Assembly: GCA_958354105.1 (NCBI GenBank)
Contig: CATWVA010000025.1
Location: 1-26,010, forward strand
DNA from: an uncultured Collinsella sp.
GTDB taxonomy: Bacteria; Actinomycetota; Coriobacteriia; Coriobacteriales; Coriobacteriaceae
Length of the DNA stretch: 26,010 nt
Direction of reading: 5' to 3'
Each line of letters opens with the position of its first letter. Within the stretch, counting starts at the first letter, position 1. The position numbers were made by a program, and so were the translations under genes. Below are positions 14,959-22,250 of this stretch, piece after piece. The notes below the pieces were generated by a model that saw only the letters and a program-made list of their open reading frames with translations, ran no database searches and was not told where the DNA came from.

Positions 14959-16044
14959 ATGAAGCCACGTAACATTGCCATCGCCTGCGGTGTCGCGGGA
15001 GTCGCCGTCGGCCTTGCCGCTGCCACCGGTATCGTTTATCACAAGCAAATCAAGTCCGCCGCGTCGCTCAAACGCTTGACCAGCTACGCGGATAGCTATG
15101 ACCTGTACGCAATCGACATCGCCTACGACTACGATCTTGATCGCATCATCGCCGCTGGCGTGCGCGACGACCAGGCCTACATCGATGCCGTGGTGGCGCA
15201 GGTGCTGCCCGGTGTGCCGGTACATGTCCAGGCGCCCCAGTTTGCCTGCAGCGCTTTTGTCGCCGTAGATGCCGAAGGCCGCGTGCGCACCGGTCGCAAT
15301 TACGACTTTAAGGACGACACCTCGACGCTGCTGGTGCGCAATCACCCACGCGACGGCTATGCCTCCATCGGGTTTGCTGCCCTTAACAACCTGGGCGATA
15401 ACACTCCGCTTGACTCCGTCGGCGGACGCGCCGCCGCACTCATGGGCCCGTTTGCCCAGCTCGACGGTGTTAACGAATGCGGCGTGTCCATTGCCGTACT
15501 CACTCTGGATTCCAAGCCCTGTGACCAGGACATGCAACGCCCCGTCATCAATACCTCGCTCGCCATCCGTCTGGTGCTCGACCGTGCCGCCACCACGCAA
15601 GAAGCTGTCGACCTGCTTTCCGCCTACGACATGCACGCCATGGCAGGACGCGATTACCACTTCTTTATCAACGACGCCGCCGGTGACGCGCGCGTAGTAG
15701 AGTGGGATCCGCGCGATCCGGACCGTGCTTTCAAAGCGACTCCTGTACGCCAGGTTACGAACTTCTACGCCTGCTATGGCGACGAAGTGCTGCCCAACCA
15801 AAAGAATGACGAGCTGGGCCATGGTAAAGAGCGCGCCGTCGCAATCGCCGATGTCCTTGACGCCCACGCCGGTGCCCAGGACGAGGCAGTCGCTTGGAAG
15901 GCCCTTCGCGCCGCAGCCCAAGAGCCCAATCCGGAAGACATCACCAGCAATACGCAATGGTCGGTCGTCTTTGACAATACCGAACCCGCCGCCGCTATTA
16001 CGCTGCGCCGCCACTGGGGCAACGTCGATGCCTTCGCACTGTAA
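14959..16044 (+). CDS. Membrane-anchored linear amide C-N hydrolase (Ntn, choloylglycine/penicillin acylase-like)
   Basis: A 361-residue protein of the N-terminal-nucleophile amide hydrolase superfamily, related to penicillin V acylase, bile salt hydrolase and the C45 acyltransferases. A hydrophobic helix at 5-26 is a signal peptide or anchor. The likely nucleophile is C97 in FACSAFVAVD, followed by GRNYDF (112-117), the family arginine/aspartate segment. In this superfamily cleavage before the cysteine makes it N-terminal; here that would remove 96 residues, including the membrane segment. N-acyl amides, beta-lactams or conjugated bile acids are candidate substrates, and none is proved. GAGAGGAG precedes the ATG. 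Monocistronic, divergent from the M18 gene. Confidence 0.82.
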   Translation: MKPRNIAIACGVAGVAVGLAAATGIVYHKQIKSAASLKRLTSYADSYDLYAIDIAYDYDLDRIIAAGVRDDQAYIDAVVAQVLPGVPVHVQAPQFACSAFVAVDAEGRVRTGRNYDFKDDTSTLLVRNHPRDGYASIGFAALNNLGDNTPLDSVGGRAAALMGPFAQLDGVNECGVSIAVLTLDSKPCDQDMQRPVINTSLAIRLVLDRAATTQEAVDLLSAYDMHAMAGRDYHFFINDAAGDARVVEWDPRDPDRAFKATPVRQVTNFYACYGDEVLPNQKNDELGHGKERAVAIADVLDAHAGAQDEAVAWKALRAAAQEPNPEDITSNTQWSVVFDNTEPAAAITLRRHWGNVDAFAL

Positions 16045-16183
16045 GGAGCCAGGCCCGTCGACCTTACGTTCCCTGACGTTGCTTACATTTCCATACGCTT
16101 GAGCTAACACGTTTTACCCCCGTATCAACAGTGTGCGGGGGTAAACTTATGCGCATGTTATAACTTGCCCGGAAGGATTCATC

Positions 16184-17263
16184 ATGCTCAGGATCGGTCT
16201 TCTTACCAGTGGCGGCGACTGTCAGGCGCTCAACGCCACCATGCGCGGCATCGTCAAAACGCTTATGACCAATAGCGAAGAACCTATCGAGATCTATGGC
16301 TTTGAGGACGGCTACCAGGGCCTTATCTACAGCAGGTTCCGCGTCATGACGCCCGCCGATTTTAGCGGCATCCTCACCCGCGGCGGCACCATTCTGGGCA
16401 CGAGCCGCACGCCGTTCAAGCGTCTGGACATTCCCGAGGCTGACGGCGTCGAAAAGGTGCCCGCGATGGTCCACACCTATCACAAGCTGCAGCTCGACTG
16501 CCTGTTTATGCTGGGCGGCAACGGCTCCACCAAGACCGCCAACCGCCTGCGCGAAGAGGGCCTCAACGTTATCGCCCTGCCCAAGACCATCGATAACGAC
16601 ACCTGGGGCACCGAGTTGACGTTTGGCTTTACGAGCGCCATCGACGTCGCCACCAAGTGCATCGACGACATCCACACCACTGCCTCGAGTCACGGCCGCG
16701 TGTTTGTCATTGAGATCATGGGCCACAAAGTCGGCTGGATTCCGCTGTATGCCGGCGTCGCGGGCGGCGCGGACGTCATCCTGATTCCCGAGATTCCCTA
16801 CGACATGGATAACGTCATCAAGACCATTGAGCATCGCATGGAGACCGGCAGCCGCTTTACCATCGTGGCCGTCGCCGAGGGTGCCATCTCCAAGGAGGAC
16901 GCGGCGCTGTCCAAGAAGGAGTACAAGAAGAAGCTCGCCGAGCGTACGAGCCCGTCGATTGTCTACGACATCGCCAAGGAGATCGAGGCCAAGACCGGTC
17001 GCGAGACCCGCGTCGCCATCCCCGGCCACACGCAGCGCGGCGGTCAGCCCGACGCCCAGGACCGCATCTTTGCGACCCAGTGCGGTGTCGAGGCCGCGCT
17101 TGGCTGCCTGCGCGGCGAGTTTGGCTACATGATTGCCCTGCGCGACGGCAAGATGTGCCACATGCCGCTCGAGGATGTCGCCGGCAAGCTCAAGTATGTC
17201 GATCCCCAGAGCGACCTGGTGCGCGAGGCCAAGGCGTTGGGCATCAGCTTCGGCGACGAATAG
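16184..17263 (+). CDS. pfkA: 6-phosphofructokinase
   Basis: A 359-residue enzyme that phosphorylates fructose 6-phosphate to the 1,6-bisphosphate in glycolysis. Seen in order: TSGGDCQALNA (8-18), the GGNGS phosphate-donor loop (111-115), PKTIDND (133-139) with catalytic D137, IEIMGHKVGW (177-186) and PGHTQRGG. In the phosphofructokinase family, Gly after the third loop residue favours ATP, while the Lys before TIDND is found in PPi-dependent and group III ATP-dependent enzymes; the loop also has Asn in place of the metal-binding Asp of E. coli. The donor is therefore uncertain, ATP being more likely. GGAAGGA precedes the ATG. The stop codon is part of a long palindrome. Confidence 0.92.
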   Translation: MLRIGLLTSGGDCQALNATMRGIVKTLMTNSEEPIEIYGFEDGYQGLIYSRFRVMTPADFSGILTRGGTILGTSRTPFKRLDIPEADGVEKVPAMVHTYHKLQLDCLFMLGGNGSTKTANRLREEGLNVIALPKTIDNDTWGTELTFGFTSAIDVATKCIDDIHTTASSHGRVFVIEIMGHKVGWIPLYAGVAGGADVILIPEIPYDMDNVIKTIEHRMETGSRFTIVAVAEGAISKEDAALSKKEYKKKLAERTSPSIVYDIAKEIEAKTGRETRVAIPGHTQRGGQPDAQDRIFATQCGVEAALGCLRGEFGYMIALRDGKMCHMPLEDVAGKLKYVDPQSDLVREAKALGISFGDE

Positions 17264-17439
17264 CCTCGGCCGAAACTGCTCTCTTCGGAGACCCCATGGC
17301 TTACCTCCCAAATCGTCCTCGGACATGTCAGGACCCCGCCGTGCGCTTCGCGCGGCGGGGTCCTTCCGTCCTGCGGAAAGATTTGGGATGTAAGCCCTGA
17401 GGCCTCCTGCGGTAACTAGGGAGGCCGAGGCTATTCGTC
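17255..17439. repeat. Nested palindromic element overlapping the pfk stop codon
   Basis: Three paired arms lie one inside another: 17255-17271 with 17423-17439 (17 bp, perfect), 17298-17314 with 17380-17396 (16 of 17) and 17331-17341 with 17353-17363 (11 bp, perfect). The outer left arm includes the last two codons and the TAG of pfk. The innermost arm, GGACCCCGCCG with its complement followed by TTCC, can act as the pfk terminator. Confidence 0.82.
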
Positions 17440-17656
17440 TTCTTGCTGCGGGTGCGTGGGCTGAGATTTTGGGATGTTGCAGGCTCTTAGCTGAGAGTAG
17501 CACTGACATTTGTCCTGAAATGGCTGGTCGTTAGGGGTTGCTACCGGTAGTTGCGGTAGGGTTGGGGCAGATTCTAACTAGAAATGGTGGTCGCTACCGC
17601 TTGTTCTCGGCATACTCGGCTCATTCGATTACGGTCACCACATGAAAGGAACTGCT

Positions 17657-18586
17657 ATGGATCTTGCGATGGCGCAGCGGCTCGTTGATCGCCGCAAGGC
17701 TGCCGGGCTTTCTCAGGAGGCGCTTGCCGCCCAGCTGGGCGTGAGTCGTCAGGCTGTCAGTAAATGGGAGCGCAGCGAATCCTCGCCCGATACCGATAAC
17801 CTTATTGCGCTCGCCGCGCTGTATGGCGTGTCGCTGGATGAGCTGCTGTATGGGGAGGCGGTGGATAGCACTGATGACTCGCAAGCTGATGATGAGGCAC
17901 AGAACAGCAACGCCGGCACCAAAGCTTCAGATGAGGCTGAGGTTTCTACTGTGCACGCTGATTGCAGCGATAAGCCACTTGTCGATATTTCCCTCGCGCG
18001 CGGCATCCACGTTATCGATCCCAACAAAGGCGAAGAGGTCCATGTTGGCTGGAGTGGTATCCATGTGACCAACGAGCGCAAGGGCGAAGAGGTGCATGTG
18101 GGGCCGGGCGGCGTGCATATCGATACGCTTGAGGACGATGGACATAGCGTGCGTACCAATGACGACGGCACCGTCACCATCGACGGTGAGACGTTTTCCA
18201 GCTGGAAGGAAGCACACGACAAGCTCGACCATCATGGCAAGCATTTCCACACCAAGGTCGGTCGTGCGTGGAACAAGTTTCCCTTCCCCGCACTTGTCGC
18301 TCTCGCCTATCTGGTGCTCGGCATTGTCTACGGTACATGGGCTACGGGACTCTTCCTCGTCTTTTTGATTCCCGTCTATTACGCGCTTGGCGACTTTATC
18401 GACCAACGCCGCTTATCTAAGCTGATCGATGTCGTCTATTCAGTCAGTGCCGAGGCATGGTTCCTCTACATGTGGCTCTGCCTGGAGCAACCCCATCCCG
18501 CCTGGGTAATACTCATCACCATCCCGGTCGTAAAAGCACTCATGCGTTGGTGCCGTAAACAATGGAAGCACCGCAAACAGGCCTAA
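17657..18586 (+). CDS. Membrane-tethered XRE regulator with tandem 18-residue repeats
   Basis: A 309-residue protein. Residues 8-62 are an XRE helix-turn-helix (LSQEALAAQLGVSRQAVSKWE). An acidic linker of about 50 residues leads to a repeat region at 116-170: GIHV-x6-KGEEVHVG is seen at 116-131 and again at 134-149, with a third degenerate unit from 152. A His-rich segment (HDKLDHHGKHFH, 187-198) follows, then about four membrane helices (211-227, 229-246, 262-278, 282-297) and a basic tail. The start at 17657 is chosen because AAAGGA lies 6 nt upstream; an in-frame ATG at 17642 has no site. It probably senses envelope conditions and binds DNA from the membrane. Targets are unknown. Confidence 0.8.
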   Translation: MDLAMAQRLVDRRKAAGLSQEALAAQLGVSRQAVSKWERSESSPDTDNLIALAALYGVSLDELLYGEAVDSTDDSQADDEAQNSNAGTKASDEAEVSTVHADCSDKPLVDISLARGIHVIDPNKGEEVHVGWSGIHVTNERKGEEVHVGPGGVHIDTLEDDGHSVRTNDDGTVTIDGETFSSWKEAHDKLDHHGKHFHTKVGRAWNKFPFPALVALAYLVLGIVYGTWATGLFLVFLIPVYYALGDFIDQRRLSKLIDVVYSVSAEAWFLYMWLCLEQPHPAWVILITIPVVKALMRWCRKQWKHRKQA

Positions 18587-18635
18587 ACCACCCCAACCAG
18601 CCAGCGCCACTCATCCGACACCGCCCGCCCCTTCC

Positions 18636-18704
18636 AAGTTGCGGTGATATAGGGACTATTTTGAGGCTCCAAAGCGCCAAACAGTCCGTATGTCACCGCA
18701 ACTT
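18636..18704. repeat. Hairpin element with 22-bp arms
   Basis: Arms 18636-18657 (AAGTTGCGGTGATATAGGGA then CT) and 18683-18704 match at 20 of 22 positions around a 25-nt centre. It lies 50 bp after the XRE stop codon, without a T-tract. It resembles a small interspersed palindromic element rather than a terminator. Confidence 0.7.
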
Positions 18705-18762
18705 ACAAACAACTGGGTCAGTTCCGGCACGGAGATTAGCATTGAGCTGACCGCACACCAAG

Positions 18763-18911
18763 AAAAGGGCCTATTTACTACGTTTAACTCGAGAGGGCCG
18801 ACCATACCCGCCTTTTCCGAAAATTGGCAAGCCCTCTACCTGCGGTTTTAATTTCATAATCTTTGTCATGGTCGAGAGTGTGGTAGCAAACGTAGTAGAT
18901 AGGCCCATTTT
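18763..18911. repeat. MITE-like element with about 19-bp terminal inverted repeats
   Basis: GGGCCTATTTACTACGTTT (18767-18785) and its near-perfect complement at 18888-18906 (18 of 19) bound an interior of about 100 bp, with partial complementarity continuing inward (CGAGAG and CCAT segments). A minus-strand frame of 65 codons (18771-18968) crosses it but has no good ribosome-binding site and is not called as a gene. Confidence 0.7.
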
Positions 18912-19035
18912 GCGGCATACGACCCATTCAAGCCCAATCTCGAAAGCTAAAGAGAGCCTCTCATCCACGCCTGTGAGCGAAAACCTAATAGAATGAAAGG
19001 CAAATGGAAAAGCCCGTTTAACGAGCGGAGGACAT

Positions 19036-19356
19036 ATGCGCGACGTAGCCGAAAGCGACTGGAAGCTGTTTAAGAAAATGCTTCCTCAATGGCAAGAACG
19101 TTATATGGAAAAGCTCATCGGCCAGTACGTTGAGATACTGAACGGCGACAGTGAAGCGTCCAGTAGATTTTGGACACTAGAAGAGCGCCTCAATAGAGAC
19201 AAGCTGTCCTCAGGTGTAATTGCAAACGACATTCGCCGCAGCACAATGCACCGCGAGATAGCCAATTTGCTTATCGACAGCGTGATCACCCTTGACGACC
19301 TTGACGGTTTTACCGAGGACATTAAGAGCTATGCGCAACACTGGATTGGCCAGTAA
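19036..19356 (+). CDS. Conserved small protein of unknown function
   Basis: A 106-residue soluble, charged, probably all-helical protein. It opens with VAESDWKLFKKMLPQWQERYM, then has LEERLNRDK and VIANDIRRSTM, and ends with a Leu/Asp-rich segment, ITLDDLDGFTEDI. I recognise the pattern from small hypothetical proteins common in gut bacteria, sometimes mislabelled as transporters, but no function is established and no membrane helix is visible. The ATG is well supported by GGAGGA 5 nt upstream. The gene stands alone, with palindromic elements on its 5' side and an inverted repeat plus repeat copy 3 on its 3' side. Confidence 0.75.
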   Translation: MRDVAESDWKLFKKMLPQWQERYMEKLIGQYVEILNGDSEASSRFWTLEERLNRDKLSSGVIANDIRRSTMHREIANLLIDSVITLDDLDGFTEDIKSYAQHWIGQ

Positions 19357-19390
19357 GAGCACTGGACGACAAACATCCCCAGCAAAACGG

Positions 19391-19430
19391 GGCAAACGCC
19401 GGGCCACCTAATGGTTGTCCGGCGTTTGCC
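19391..19430 (+). terminator. Perfect 12-bp stem after the small protein gene
   Basis: GGCAAACGCCGG (19391-19402) pairs exactly with 19419-19430 across a 16-nt loop. The right arm is also the first part of repeat copy 3, so the stem is built partly from the repeat. No T-tract follows; termination is possible but not assured. Confidence 0.5.
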
Positions 19431-19474
19431 CAGATAAAACCTGTCAAAATAAACCTGTCCCTTTTTGGCAGGTT
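19424..19474 (+). repeat. Interspersed approx. 50-bp repeat, copy 3
   Basis: GTTTGCCCAGATAAAACCTG, TCAAAATAAACCTGTCCC and TTTTTGGCAGGTT. The last two bases of the repeat are the first two plus-strand bases (TT of TTA) of the stop codon of the FtsX-like permease (minus strand). In the gene direction the hairpin therefore starts immediately after TAA. Confidence 0.88.
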
Positions 19475-22250
19475 ACTCGGCGCTTTTGAGGGCGCCGACC
19501 ATGTCGATCTTGTTGAGGGTACGATTGGTGGCGAGGTTGACGATAAACGTAAAGGCAAAGGCCAGCAACACGGATAGCACGTAGCTCAGCGGCTCGACCT
19601 CAACGTCAAAGTACAGCGACGGCATCTGCAAAATGTAGGTAAAGCTCTCGGCCAGCAAGCCGCCCAGCGGCACGCCCAGCGCAGCGCCGATCGCCGTGAG
19701 AATCAGCGTCTCCTTGTTGACGTAATGGTGCACCTCGCCACGGCGGAAGCCCAACACCTTGATGGTCGCCAGCTCGCGCTCGCGCTCGGAGATATTCGTG
19801 TTGGACAGCGTAAACACCACCACAAACGACAGGCACGCCGCCATAAAGGTCACGAGCACCACGACCGAATTGATAATCGTAAAGTTCGCTTCGTAGTTCT
19901 CCCAATGCTCGGCGGTACTCGAAATCGTAAGCCAGCCGTCGCTCTTAAGCTTCTTGCTAAACGCAATCTGGTCGGCCGACGAGCCCTTAAGCAGCACAAA
20001 GACGCCGTTGAGGCGTGCGCTTCGACCGAACGCGCGCTCATAGGTGCCCTGCGTCATGTAAAGCGTGTTGCCCAGATAGTTAAGCGAAATGTCACTGACT
20101 TTGACTTTGGCAACATTGAGCGACGAATCCTGGACGTGTGCCGTATCGCCCGGCTGAATCCCCAGCACCAGCTGTGAACTCTTACTCAGATACACGTCTC
20201 CGTCACGCAAAGACAGCGGCTCTTTGGACTCGTCCTCGAGGCGCACATAGTCGTCCAGGTCGTTCGTGCGGTCATCGGGCACCACGATCAGCTGCACGGT
20301 CTCGCTCTTGCCGCCAAACGTAAAGGTGACGTTGTCGGTCATAATCGGCAGGGTCGAGGTCACGGTCACGTTGGAATCATTGGCTGCGCCGCGTTCCTCT
20401 AGCGCCGCACATGTCTGCGTAAAATCGTCGGGATTGGCGACCGCCAGCAGATCGTAGCGTGTGATGTGGCCGTACTGCTTGGGCGAAAGCGCCACCGACG
20501 TGTCGCGAATGCCCATACCGCAGATCACGAGCGCCGTGCAGCCGGCGATACCGAAGATGGTCATAAAGGCGCGCTTTTTGTAGCGGAACAGGTTGCGTGC
20601 TGCCACCTTGTTCAAGAAGCCCATGCGGCGCCAAATAAAGCCGATGCGCTCAAGCAAAATGCGTGAGCCGGCGCGCGGAGCCTTGGGGCGCATGAGCGAG
20701 GCAGGGGTCTCGGCCATCTCGTGGCGGCAGGCGATAATCGTGGCGCCCACCACGCCCACGGCAAACAGCGCCACCGACACAATCGACGACACGATGTCGT
20801 ACGAAAGCTGCATCTGAGGCAGCGTGTACATGTCATCGAACACCGTAAACAGAAAGAGCGGTAGCCCCACAAAGCCGATGATGTTGCCGAGCACGCCGCC
20901 GATCAGACAAGCCCACAGCGCGTAGTCCACGTATTTGGACAGGATGCGCCCGCGCGAATAACCGAGTGCCTTATACAGGCCGATGAGCGTGCGCTCCTCC
21001 TCGACCATACGCGTGGCGGTGGTGAGACTGATGAGCACGGCGACGATAAAGAAGATGAACGGGAACACCGTGGCGATGGCCTCAATTGACGAGCTATCGC
21101 TCTCCACGCTCGAGTAGCTTGCGATATTGCCGCGGTCCTGGATGTACCACGTGCATTCACCCAAATCGGAAAGCTCGGCGCGGGCATCGGCAAACTGCTG
21201 GTCGGCGGCGGCGCGGCGCTGATCCAGGTCGGCCTGAGCCTGGACGCGTTCCTCGCTGCCCTGGGCCATGCGATTGATGTTGTCCTGCTCAATCCCAAAG
21301 AGCATATTCGCCTGGCGCTCGGCCGCATCCAAGCTTGCCGGCGTGTCGACTGTCAGCTCCTGAGCGCGCGCCTTCTCACGCTCCTCGCGGATCTTCTCTA
21401 TATTGCCCTTGACCTTGTTGATCTTTGCCGCGTAGGCATCCGAATAGGAGTTGAGGCTCTTGGCTCCCTCGACGACTACGTGGACTGCGGAATAGGACGA
21501 CGACGTCGCGGCGTCCTCGCTCACATAGAACTTATAGTCCGCCGCCGAAGCAGCGCGAAAGGCGTTGACCGTCGAGTCGGAGCTCACGTCGGTGGGGTCG
21601 AGAACCTCGGCCGTGATGGTGTATTCGCCCGCGGCAAACTGATCCTTGGCACTTTGATTGGACGAGCTCGCGTCATTGGCGGCAAAACTCACCGTATCGC
21701 CGAGCTTTTTGCCCGAAGCCTTCAGGAACTTCGAAGTCACCGCGACCTCATCGGCGCTCTCGGGCAAATCGCCGTTCACGAGCACCGGCTGATCGATGTT
21801 CTCCTTGGAGAGACTTTGCACGACCACGCGCTCGCGCGTTGTGCCAACGGCGGTGTAGGCGGTCTCGGCGTAGATGCCCTCGGCCGTCTCGACACCATCG
21901 ACCTCTTGGATGGCAGCGAGATCATCGTCGGTCAGGCCATAGGTCGACTGTACGTTAATGTCATAGACATTTTGCTGGTCGAAGTAGGCGTCAACCGAAT
22001 CGCACAGGTCCTCGCAACCCGCCTTAAGGCCGCACATCACGCTCACGCCAAGCGCGGTGATGACCACGATGGATAAGAAGCGCTTAAGACTGCCTCGGAT
22101 TGTGCGGTAGATGCCACGGCGAAACACCGTCGGCACCATGTCGTTTGAACTTTGGGCAGTGCGGTAGGTCGTAAAATCCTGCTCGCGCTCCGTATTCTGC
22201 GCGTCGCGGCATTGGCTGTTTTGGCGGTCCTGATCCATGGGCGCTACCAC
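19473..22250 (-). CDS. FtsX/MacB-type ABC transporter permease (large, two FtsX domains)
   Basis: A 925-residue integral membrane protein, partner of the ATPase encoded just upstream. A polar N-terminal tail of about 45 residues precedes the first helix (about 58-76). A large extracellular domain follows, containing a charged helical, probably coiled-coil stretch at about 290-365. The first FtsX domain (about 383-540, three helices) has EEERTLIGLYKALGYS; the second (about 785-915) has ERERELATIKVLGFR, the characteristic FtsX motif. The GTG at 22250 overlaps the ATPase stop; an ATG at 22238 is equally possible, and neither has a strong ribosome-binding site, which suggests coupled translation. 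Members of this family export peptides or lipids or drive cell-wall hydrolases; the role here is not known. The stop codon touches repeat copy 3. Confidence 0.9.
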   Translation of the reverse strand: MVAPMDQDRQNSQCRDAQNTEREQDFTTYRTAQSSNDMVPTVFRRGIYRTIRGSLKRFLSIVVITALGVSVMCGLKAGCEDLCDSVDAYFDQQNVYDINVQSTYGLTDDDLAAIQEVDGVETAEGIYAETAYTAVGTTRERVVVQSLSKENIDQPVLVNGDLPESADEVAVTSKFLKASGKKLGDTVSFAANDASSSNQSAKDQFAAGEYTITAEVLDPTDVSSDSTVNAFRAASAADYKFYVSEDAATSSSYSAVHVVVEGAKSLNSYSDAYAAKINKVKGNIEKIREEREKARAQELTVDTPASLDAAERQANMLFGIEQDNINRMAQGSEERVQAQADLDQRRAAADQQFADARAELSDLGECTWYIQDRGNIASYSSVESDSSSIEAIATVFPFIFFIVAVLISLTTATRMVEEERTLIGLYKALGYSRGRILSKYVDYALWACLIGGVLGNIIGFVGLPLFLFTVFDDMYTLPQMQLSYDIVSSIVSVALFAVGVVGATIIACRHEMAETPASLMRPKAPRAGSRILLERIGFIWRRMGFLNKVAARNLFRYKKRAFMTIFGIAGCTALVICGMGIRDTSVALSPKQYGHITRYDLLAVANPDDFTQTCAALEERGAANDSNVTVTSTLPIMTDNVTFTFGGKSETVQLIVVPDDRTNDLDDYVRLEDESKEPLSLRDGDVYLSKSSQLVLGIQPGDTAHVQDSSLNVAKVKVSDISLNYLGNTLYMTQGTYERAFGRSARLNGVFVLLKGSSADQIAFSKKLKSDGWLTISSTAEHWENYEANFTIINSVVVLVTFMAACLSFVVVFTLSNTNISERERELATIKVLGFRRGEVHHYVNKETLILTAIGAALGVPLGGLLAESFTYILQMPSLYFDVEVEPLSYVLSVLLAFAFTFIVNLATNRTLNKIDMVGALKSAE

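Noticed and set aside
13523..16110. Long frames opposite the M18 gene (479 codons) and the amide hydrolase gene (401 codons)
   Set aside because: Both are shadows in GC-rich DNA; the sense-strand genes have catalytic residues and ribosome-binding sites.
17255..17439. Invertible promoter or phase-variable switch between the outer 17-bp arms
   Set aside because: No recombinase gene is nearby, the outer left arm is inside pfk, and the nested inner arms are better explained as a hairpin element.
18771..18968. 65-codon minus-strand frame over the element at 18763-18911
   Set aside because: Much of it is the inverted-repeat element, and no ribosome-binding site precedes it. A mobile element coding for a conserved short peptide is possible, but nothing in this window supports it.
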